Below are positions 1 to 5,527 of a DNA stretch of 6,951 nt, piece by piece. The notes beneath the pieces were generated by a model. The model was given only the letters and a program-made list of their open reading frames with translations, had not been told where the DNA came from and ran no database searches. The stretch is from positions 1-6,951 of the forward strand of contig JAEZVQ010000032.1 of assembly GCA_023420745.1 (NCBI GenBank). The letters run 5' to 3'. Source of the DNA: Actinomycetes bacterium (lineage in GTDB: Bacteria > Actinomycetota > Actinomycetes > Actinomycetales > Actinomycetaceae). Position 1 is the first letter of the stretch; every line of letters begins with the position of its first letter. Position numbers and translations under genes: made by a program.

Positions 1-58
1 CCACTGTATTCGCCGCCTCGACGTGGCGAAGGCTGGCACTCGACCACGGCAATGTCGG

Positions 59-64
59 TACAAT
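59..64 (+). promoter_or_regulatory. Likely -10 element of a leaderless smc promoter
   Basis: The hexamer TACAAT fits the actinobacterial -10 consensus TANNNT. It ends 7 nt before the smc GTG, so transcription would begin at or next to the start codon and give an mRNA without a 5' leader. No Shine-Dalgarno sequence precedes the GTG, which agrees with this. I see no convincing -35 hexamer. The motif is visible in the sequence; promoter function and the transcript start are inferred. Confidence 0.6.
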
Positions 65-71
65 CGCAGGC

Positions 72-3000
72 GTGCACCTCAAAAGCCTGACGCTTCGCGG
101 ATTTAAGTCCTTCGCATCCGCGACGACGCTCACCCTCGAACCGGGGATCACCTGTGTCGTGGGCCCCAATGGGTCAGGGAAATCAAACGTTGTCGATGCG
201 CTCGCGTGGGTCATGGGGGAGCAGGGGGCGAAGAACCTCCGCGGCGCCCAGATGGCCGACGTCATCTTTGCCGGGACAACCGGGCGCCCAGCGCTTGGGC
301 GCGCCCAAGTGTCGCTGACGATCGACAACGCGGATGGGGCACTGCCCATCGACTACTCCGAAGTGACGATCACGCGCACACTCTTTCGCGGCGGCGGATC
401 CGAATACTCGATCAACAACACCCCGTGCCGACTGCTCGACATTCAAGAACTGCTGTCCGATACCGGGATGGGACGGCAGATGCACGTCATTGTCGGGCAG
501 GGGCAGCTCGACGCTGTGCTCGCCGCCGGGCCGGATGAACGACGCGGATTCATCGAAGAAGCAGCGGGGGTGCTCAAACACCGGCGTCGCAAAGAACGCG
601 CCTTGAAAAAACTTGAGTCGATGGAAGCCAACCTCGCTCGAGTACAAGACCTCGCCAACGAAATCCACCGGCAGCTCAAACCTTTAGCAAAACAGGCGCA
701 AACAGCGCGCCGTGCCGCGCAGATCCAAGCCGAGGTGCGCGACGCGAAAGCGCGGCTGCTCGCCGACGAACTCCACACTCTTCGAGAACGCCTGACCTCC
801 GGGCGTGACAGCGCTGAAGCCCAGGCAAAGAGACGACGCGAACTCGATGAGCAGATGCGTGCTGCTCAAGAGAAGCTGCGCGAGGCCGAGGAACAGGCGC
901 GTGCCGGCACGCCGCGCACCCAGGAACTCACCCGGCTGTGGCAGGAATTCAACGCGGTCGCCTCCCAGCTCGCCACGTTACAGTCGGTGGCGAGTGAACG
1001 CCGACGACACTGCGCTCAGCCGACACCGCGCCCGCAGTGGGATCTCGAAGCGCTGCAGCGCCGCGTTGAGGAAGCCGAAGCGGAGGATGCGCGCCTGCTC
1101 GCCGAAGTTGAAGCCTCCGCGCACCTGCTGCGCGACGTAGTGACGGCACGTGAAGATGCCGAGCGTCACGCGCGCACACTCGCCGCTGAAGCCCGGGGAC
1201 TCGATGAGGAAGCGGCGAAGCGACGCGAACACATTGCTCGCCTCGTTGGCGATGTGGCGGCAGCGACGCAGCGGGTCGAAACCACGCGAGCGGAACTTGA
1301 GCGGATGCGCCGCGCCATCGAGGACGCTGCTGAACGCACCCGTGAGGCACGACGTGAATGCGACGCCCTCGGAGATGATTCTCAACTTGCGGACGACAGC
1401 GCGGCACAGGCGCATGCGGAAGCCAACCGCGCGCGTGATGAGGCCCGAGAACGCCTCGATGCCTTGCTGCGCGCCGAACGAGACATGAGCGCTGAGCTCG
1501 CCACCTGGCAAACCCGCTACGACACGCTCACTCGCTCGCTCACCCCCGACGATGACACCGCGCGGCTGCTCGACAATCCTGCTGAATCCGGAGTTCTCGG
1601 AGCCCTCGCACACTTCATTGGAGTTGAGGACGGATGGGATACGGCGATTGCCGCACTGCTCGCACCACTCGAAGACGCGGCCGTCCTGGAAACGCTGGGG
1701 CGCGTTGACACCGTGGTCGACGTCGACGGTGACGGTATCCAACGCGTGGTGTGGTGCAATCCCGAGACAGCGGATAAGTCCCGCGAGTCGGCAGAGGCGG
1801 CGGATACGCGGCAGTTCACGCCACCGTGCGCGGCGCCAGCGGGAACCCGGTGGGCGTGCGAGGTCGTCACCGTCGACACCGCAGCACGAGCCATCGTCAC
1901 CCGGCTCCTCGACGGGGATCTCGTTGTCGACGACCGTGCTGATGCGGTGCGGCTCATTCGCGAAGGTGCGCTACCACAACACGCGCGGATTGCCACCCGG
2001 CGCGGCGACGTCCTCACGACAACCAGCCTCGTCACCGCGGGGGAGCGGGGTGCCAGCGTTATCGCCCGACATCTCGAAGCCGACGACGCAGCCACCCGTG
2101 CCGCCGACGCCAGGCAGCATCTCGACACCATTCGCAGCGACCTCGCTCAGGCTCGCGACGAACTCGACCGCGCCATCCACGCGGCGAACGCGAGTGTGGT
2201 GGCGCTGCGTGCCGCGGACGCCGAGCGAGCACAAGCGATGGAAGCACGCGCACGCGTGATCTCCCAGGTGCGTGCCTGCGAAGGGGAAGAACAGCGCCTC
2301 GCCGCCGTGGCAGCCAAGGTGGAAACGGCGTTGGCGGAAAGTGAACAGCGGTTGTCCGCCGCACAAATCGCGCTCGAGGCGGCACAGGCAATGCCAGAAA
2401 CCACCGACCCGAAGCAGGCACATCAGCAAGCGGAGGAGGCGGAAGAGGCGGCCCGTGAAGCGCGTGCACAAGAGACCCAGACGCGCCTCGACATCCGCAC
2501 CGTCGAAGAACAGTCGCAGCGGGCGCGCGAGCGTGCGCGCTCAGCTCGAACCCAGCATGCGCGCGCACGCGACGAACTCCACCAGTGGAACCAGCGTGAA
2601 GCCGCTCGTGCACGGCAGTTGCGCGCCCTCGACGACGTGTGCCAGCGCATCGGGGCGCCATACGCGTGCGCTCAACGAGCGGTGGAACGCGTCGCTCGGG
2701 AGCTCGCAGAAGCCGAGCGGGAACGCGTCGACGCCTCTGAGGCAGCGAGTGAAGCGCGTGCTGTCGTCGACGACATTCGCACCCGCATCCTCGACGTCAC
2801 CGACGCTTCACACCGCGACGAAATTGCCCTCCAGGAACTCGGCATCCGCTGGGAACACGCGGTACAGGCGGCACGCGACGAGATCGGCCTGGAACCCGAC
2901 GACATGATTGAGCAGTACGGTCCCGACCAGCTCGTTGACGCCGAAGAACCGTATCCGTACGTGCGTGCTGAGCAAGAAAAACGCCTGCGCCGCGCCACCC

Positions 3001-3635
3001 GCGACCTCGAAGCGCTGGGGAGAATCAATCCCCTCGCCCTCGAAGAGCACGAGGCGTTGAGTCAGCGGCATCAGTTCCTCACCGAGCAGGTGCGTGACCT
3101 TCTCGAATCGAAACGCGACCTCCTCACCATCGTTGACGATGTTGACCGCCGCGTTCACGAGGCATTTTCTTCCGCCTTCGCCGATACGCAGCGCGCGTTT
3201 GAATCGGTGTTCGCCACGCTCTTCCCTGGCGGTTCCGGTCGGCTCACCCTCACCGACCCCGACGACATGCTGACCACTGGCGTCGATATTGAGGTGCGCC
3301 CCGCGGGGAAGAAAATCACCCGACTGTCACTGCTATCCGGTGGCGAGCGCTCGCTCGCGGCGGTAGCGCTGCTGGTGTCAATCTTCAAAGCGCGACCGTC
3401 ACCGTTCTACGTGATGGACGAGGTCGAAGCGGCACTCGACGACTCGAATCTGTCGCGTCTGCTGACGATTTTTGAGGAACTGCGCGAAGATTCGCAGTTA
3501 ATTATCGTCACCCACCAGCGCCGCACCATGCGCATTGCCGACGCGCTGTACGGGGTGACGATGCGCCATGGCGTCACTTCGGTCGTATCGTCGAAGCTTG
3601 CCGACACCGAGCAGGCGCGCATCGAGCGTGCCTGA
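72..3635 (+). CDS. smc: Chromosome segregation/condensation ATPase Smc
   Basis: This is the bacterial SMC protein, a cytoplasmic DNA-dependent ATPase that normally works as a homodimer with ScpA and ScpB to organise and segregate the chromosome. At 1187 residues it has the usual full length. The N-terminal head has Walker A GPNGSGKS at 31-38 and a Q-loop at about 141-147 (VGQGQLD). A long Ala/Glu/Arg-rich coiled coil runs over about 165-500, the hinge over about 505-665, and the returning coiled coil over about 665-1015. The C-terminal head carries the ABC signature LSGGERS (1088-1094), Walker B FYVMDE (1112-1117) with the D-loop after it, and the switch histidine in VTHQR (H1148). The frame is open back to position 3, so no upstream stop fixes the start. 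GTG at 72 is chosen because the family N-terminus (HLKSLTLRGFKSF) begins there and a -10 hexamer lies just upstream. It is intact. ScpA/ScpB are not in the window. Three TTA codons (684, 978, 3498) are unusual for this G/C-rich gene. Confidence 0.97.
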   Translation: MHLKSLTLRGFKSFASATTLTLEPGITCVVGPNGSGKSNVVDALAWVMGEQGAKNLRGAQMADVIFAGTTGRPALGRAQVSLTIDNADGALPIDYSEVTITRTLFRGGGSEYSINNTPCRLLDIQELLSDTGMGRQMHVIVGQGQLDAVLAAGPDERRGFIEEAAGVLKHRRRKERALKKLESMEANLARVQDLANEIHRQLKPLAKQAQTARRAAQIQAEVRDAKARLLADELHTLRERLTSGRDSAEAQAKRRRELDEQMRAAQEKLREAEEQARAGTPRTQELTRLWQEFNAVASQLATLQSVASERRRHCAQPTPRPQWDLEALQRRVEEAEAEDARLLAEVEASAHLLRDVVTAREDAERHARTLAAEARGLDEEAAKRREHIARLVGDVAAATQRVETTRAELERMRRAIEDAAERTREARRECDALGDDSQLADDSAAQAHAEANRARDEARERLDALLRAERDMSAELATWQTRYDTLTRSLTPDDDTARLLDNPAESGVLGALAHFIGVEDGWDTAIAALLAPLEDAAVLETLGRVDTVVDVDGDGIQRVVWCNPETADKSRESAEAADTRQFTPPCAAPAGTRWACEVVTVDTAARAIVTRLLDGDLVVDDRADAVRLIREGALPQHARIATRRGDVLTTTSLVTAGERGASVIARHLEADDAATRAADARQHLDTIRSDLAQARDELDRAIHAANASVVALRAADAERAQAMEARARVISQVRACEGEEQRLAAVAAKVETALAESEQRLSAAQIALEAAQAMPETTDPKQAHQQAEEAEEAAREARAQETQTRLDIRTVEEQSQRARERARSARTQHARARDELHQWNQREAARARQLRALDDVCQRIGAPYACAQRAVERVARELAEAERERVDASEAASEARAVVDDIRTRILDVTDASHRDEIALQELGIRWEHAVQAARDEIGLEPDDMIEQYGPDQLVDAEEPYPYVRAEQEKRLRRATRDLEALGRINPLALEEHEALSQRHQFLTEQVRDLLESKRDLLTIVDDVDRRVHEAFSSAFADTQRAFESVFATLFPGGSGRLTLTDPDDMLTTGVDIEVRPAGKKITRLSLLSGGERSLAAVALLVSIFKARPSPFYVMDEVEAALDDSNLSRLLTIFEELREDSQLIIVTHQRRTMRIADALYGVTMRHGVTSVVSSKLADTEQARIERA

Positions 3636-3688
3636 CAGATCACAATGTGGTGACATCGCGCGTCGCTGACCGTCATCGACTGGCGTGG

Positions 3689-3697
3689 TGTCACAGT
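3689..3697 (+). promoter_or_regulatory. Possible extended -10 of a leaderless promoter for the small membrane protein gene
   Basis: TGt followed by CACAGT (3692-3697) resembles an extended -10 element; the hexamer differs from TANNNT only at its first base. It ends 6 nt before the GTG at 3704, as at the smc start. No Shine-Dalgarno sequence is present. A TGAC-containing stretch near 3666-3671 is about 20 nt upstream, too far for a good -35. Function is inferred. Confidence 0.4.
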
Positions 3698-3703
3698 AGA
3701 AGC

Positions 3704-4099
3704 GTGAATGTTGTGCTGGTATTGGTGACGATGACGGTGGTCATCGTGGTGGCGCTCGGCGTCATCGCTGCTTTGATGATCTCGCGGCGCTCCCTCGGAG
3801 ATTGGCTCCAGCACATCACTCGTACCAGCCGTACCGTCGTCAAGGACTGGCATCACGCGGGTCAAGGGATCCGCCGTGCCGCTCGGCGTTTGCGCCGTTC
3901 TCCACGCGGCGACCAGGTGCCTTCCGCGGATGATCGTCGACCGGTTGAACCGCACGACGACGAGCAACCGAGGGTTTCCCCTCACGTCACCTCCCTCGAC
4001 GTCGTGTGGATGGAAGAAGCACGCGAAGGATCGGCATATCTCCGCGCTGACGAGATTGCCACACGTGACGGTCGTCGCGCTTACCGTCGCGGCGCCTAA
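3704..4099 (+). CDS. Uncharacterised small single-pass membrane protein
   Basis: I do not recognise this 131-residue protein. Residues 3-26 are a strongly hydrophobic Val/Leu/Ile segment followed by RR (28-29), so it is probably an N-terminal anchor with the rest of the chain in the cytoplasm. Residues 28-66 look helical and very basic, with W34 and W49 and a cluster of Arg at 57-65. Residues 67-94 are Pro/Asp/Glu-rich and probably disordered. The last part, 95-131, is more ordered in composition (SLDVVWMEEAREGSAYLRAD) and may be the conserved functional end. There are no cysteines and no catalytic motif. The frame extends back to GTG 3647, but GTG 3704 is preferred because it follows a -10-like element and starts directly at the membrane segment. 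It lies 68 nt after smc and 71 nt before ftsY, all codirectional. Third-position G/C preference supports it as a real gene. A role in membrane or SRP function would be a guess. Confidence 0.75.
   Translation: MNVVLVLVTMTVVIVVALGVIAALMISRRSLGDWLQHITRTSRTVVKDWHHAGQGIRRAARRLRRSPRGDQVPSADDRRPVEPHDDEQPRVSPHVTSLDVVWMEEAREGSAYLRADEIATRDGRRAYRRGA
3728..3747 (+). repeat. 8-bp perfect inverted repeat inside the start of the small membrane protein gene
   Basis: ACGATGAC (3728-3735) and GTCATCGT (3740-3747) are exact reverse complements around a 4-nt GGTG loop. The hairpin would begin about 25 nt inside the coding region, within the codons for the membrane segment. It could affect initiation on a leaderless mRNA, but Val/Thr/Ile codon runs can produce such pairing by chance. 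Confidence 0.35.
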
Positions 4100-4143
4100 G
4101 GATCCTCACCACATCGGTGTAGCGCCCGGTCGATTCGCTCCCG

Positions 4144-4159
4144 CTCGCATCCGTGCGAG
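4144..4159 (+). promoter_or_regulatory. 6-bp inverted repeat abutting the putative ftsY -10
   Basis: CTCGCA (4144-4149) and TGCGAG (4154-4159) are exact reverse complements with a 4-nt TCCG loop. The repeat occupies the spacer just before the putative ftsY -10 hexamer and overlaps its first base. It could be an operator or a small hairpin. It is not followed by a T tract, so it is a poor terminator candidate. It is short enough to occur by chance. Confidence 0.3.
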
Positions 4160-4164
4160 AAGAT
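4159..4164 (+). promoter_or_regulatory. Possible -10 of a leaderless ftsY promoter
   Basis: GAAGAT matches TANNNT except at its first base and ends 6 nt before the GTG at 4171, the same geometry as at the two preceding genes. No good -35 is visible. A GGAGG at 4166-4170 touches the GTG and so is too close to serve it as a ribosome binding site; it is also too far (21 nt) from the in-frame ATG at 4192. Function is inferred. Confidence 0.35.
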
Positions 4165-4170
4165 GGGAGG

Positions 4171-5427
4171 GTGAGTACGTTCGTCCAGTTCATGAGTACG
4201 CCCAGCGCGATCGCAATCGCCGTCATTACCGCGCTCGTCATTGTCATTGGTGTCGTCGTAGTGCGCCGGCGCCGACAGCTTCCCCCGTCGCCCCCACGCC
4301 CCCAGATTGAGGAGGGAAGTCGCGACGAGAGTGCGAGCACGCCGGTCACCTCTGCACCGCCTACGTCTGAACAACCCGAACCTGAACAACTAGCGCCCGA
4401 GCAATCGACACTCGAGCAATCGGCAACGCAACAACCGGTGATCGACCAACCGGTGCCCGAGCAGCCGATCCTCGAGCAGCCAGAGAGTGGCGCCGGGCGG
4501 ATGGAGCGGCTCCGGGCGCGCCTCGCCGGGTCGGGGAAACTCGGCAATGCACTGATGTCGATTTTCTCGCGCACCGAACTTGCCCCCGCGGACTGGGAAG
4601 AACTCGAGGACACGCTGATTATGGCTGACCTCGGTATTGACGCCACCGACGAAATCATGTCGAATCTGCGAACTGCCGCGAAGGTCAAGGGCACCTCGGA
4701 TCCTGTGGTCGTGCGCGAACTGCTGCGCGATGAACTGCTGCGAGTCGTCGACCCGACCCTCGACCGCACGCTTCGCATTGACCCCGAACACGACGGCGAA
4801 CATGCTCACCCGCGCGTCATCATGATGGTCGGTGTCAACGGGACGGGGAAAACCACGACTATCGGGAAACTCGCACGCCTGCTTGTTGCCGAGGGCAAAA
4901 GCGTGGTGCTCGGCGCTGCCGACACCTTCCGAGCTGCCGCCGCCGATCAACTGCAGACATGGGGCGAACGTGTCGGCGTCCATACCGTTAAACCCGAGCG
5001 GGAGGGCGCGGAGCCCGCATCGGTTGCCTTCGAGGCGGGCGTCTACGGGCAAAACGAGGGCGCGGACGTCGTCCTCGTCGACACAGCCGGGCGATTGCAA
5101 AACAACACGACGCTGATGGATGAGCTCGGCAAGATCAAACGCGTGATCAACAAGCGTGAGCCGATTAGCGAAACACTTCTCGTCATTGACGCCACCACCG
5201 GGCAAAACGGGCTGCGGCAGGCGGAGGTATTCGCCCAGGTCGTCGATGTCACCGGCGTGGTGTTGACGAAACTCGACGGCAGCGCCAAGGGCGGGATCGT
5301 CGTATCGGTGCAGCGGGCACTTGGCGTTCCCGTCAAATTCGTCGGGCTGGGTGAAGGTGCCGACGATCTCGCGCCGTTCAACCCGCACGACTTCGTCGAC
5401 GCCATTGTCGGCACGACCGGCGCGTAG
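4171..5427 (+). CDS. ftsY: Signal recognition particle receptor GTPase FtsY
   Basis: FtsY is the membrane-bound SRP receptor. It pairs with Ffh in a GTP-dependent complex that hands translating ribosomes to the Sec/YidC machinery. The product is 418 residues from GTG 4171. Residues 12-31 form a hydrophobic anchor followed by RRRR, as is common in actinobacterial FtsY. Residues 36-108 are a variable low-complexity linker with eight pentapeptide repeats (67-106). The N domain spans about 110-205 and begins with a basic amphipathic stretch. The G domain contains P-loop GVNGTGKTT (221-229), DTFRAAA (251-257), DTAGR (304-308), TKLD (366-369) and the closing GLGEGADDLAPF (392-403). All key GTPase residues are present. 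Other in-frame starts are GTG 4153 and ATG 4192. GTG 4171 is chosen from its spacing to a -10-like hexamer; ATG 4192 would still keep the anchor. ffh follows after 100 nt, so the two partner GTPases are probably coordinated. Confidence 0.96.
   Translation: MSTFVQFMSTPSAIAIAVITALVIVIGVVVVRRRRQLPPSPPRPQIEEGSRDESASTPVTSAPPTSEQPEPEQLAPEQSTLEQSATQQPVIDQPVPEQPILEQPESGAGRMERLRARLAGSGKLGNALMSIFSRTELAPADWEELEDTLIMADLGIDATDEIMSNLRTAAKVKGTSDPVVVRELLRDELLRVVDPTLDRTLRIDPEHDGEHAHPRVIMMVGVNGTGKTTTIGKLARLLVAEGKSVVLGAADTFRAAAADQLQTWGERVGVHTVKPEREGAEPASVAFEAGVYGQNEGADVVLVDTAGRLQNNTTLMDELGKIKRVINKREPISETLLVIDATTGQNGLRQAEVFAQVVDVTGVVLTKLDGSAKGGIVVSVQRALGVPVKFVGLGEGADDLAPFNPHDFVDAIVGTTGA
4369..4488 (+). repeat. 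Eight tandem pentapeptide (15-nt) repeats in the FtsY linker
   Basis: The coding sequence reads as eight in-register five-residue units: EQPEP, EQLAP, EQSTL, EQSAT, QQPVI, DQPVP, EQPIL and EQPES. The second residue is Gln in all eight and the first is Glu in six. The units differ in codons, so this is a diverged repeat rather than a recent expansion. It sits between the membrane anchor and the N domain and probably acts as an extended acidic spacer. Because 15 is a multiple of 3, gain or loss of units would keep the frame. Confidence 0.85.
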
Positions 5428-5436
5428 CAACGCCGG
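5417..5436 (+). other. GC-only 6-bp hairpin across the ftsY stop codon
   Basis: CCGGCG (5417-5422) and CGCCGG (5431-5436) are exact reverse complements around an 8-nt loop that contains the TAG stop codon (5425-5427). No T-rich run follows, so it does not look like an intrinsic terminator. It might protect the ftsY mRNA end or slow transcription into ffh; chance pairing in G/C-rich DNA is also possible. Confidence 0.3.
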
Positions 5437-5459
5437 GGAATCATCGTCACGCCATCCGC

Positions 5460-5465
5460 TACAGT
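5460..5465 (+). promoter_or_regulatory. Possible -10 element for ffh
   Basis: TACAGT fits TANNNT and lies in the 100-nt gap between ftsY and ffh. Transcription from it would start near 5471-5473, leaving a leader of roughly 55 nt before the ffh GTG. There is no convincing -35 hexamer 16-18 nt upstream. ffh may instead be read from the ftsY transcript. Confidence 0.35.
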
Positions 5466-5513
5466 GAGGAAAACGGGAAATACCCCGAGGCGATGGCTCA
5501 CCACGACCAGACA

Positions 5514-5519
5514 GGGAGG
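5514..5519 (+). promoter_or_regulatory. Shine-Dalgarno sequence of ffh
   Basis: GGGAGG lies 8 nt upstream of the GTG at 5528, a good position for ribosome binding. It fixes the ffh start, which also matches the usual Ffh N-terminus. It is the only correctly spaced Shine-Dalgarno sequence before a gene in this window. Confidence 0.8.
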
Positions 5520-5527
5520 CACGACGA

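Noticed and set aside
1..71. 3' end of an upstream gene
   Set aside because: All three plus-strand frames are open across this short stretch, but none shows a recognisable C-terminus, so no gene can be supported.
978..1742. 254-codon minus-strand open frame within smc
   Set aside because: Antisense shadow of the Smc coiled coil and hinge, with no family resemblance and no start signal of its own.
1552..2259. 235-codon plus-strand open frame overlapping smc in another frame
   Set aside because: The smc frame is continuous and conserved through this region; the alternative product is Ser/Arg/Pro-rich and featureless.
3650..3694. GTGACA/TGTCAC inverted repeat between smc and the small membrane protein gene
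   Set aside because: Only 6 bp with a 33-nt loop; expected by chance.
3647..3703. N-terminal extension of the small membrane protein to GTG 3647
   Set aside because: It would place 19 polar and basic residues (with Cys, His and Trp) before the anchor, has no ribosome binding site, and would run through the -10-like element.
4153..4170. ftsY start at GTG 4153
   Set aside because: No Shine-Dalgarno precedes it, the codon lies within the inverted repeat, and the extra residues (MREDGR) add nothing recognisable. It cannot be fully excluded.
5428..5527. Intrinsic terminator or riboswitch between ftsY and ffh
   Set aside because: The only compact stem is the hairpin at the ftsY stop. Other pairings here (GCCATC/GATGGC, 35 nt apart) are weak, and there is no T tract.
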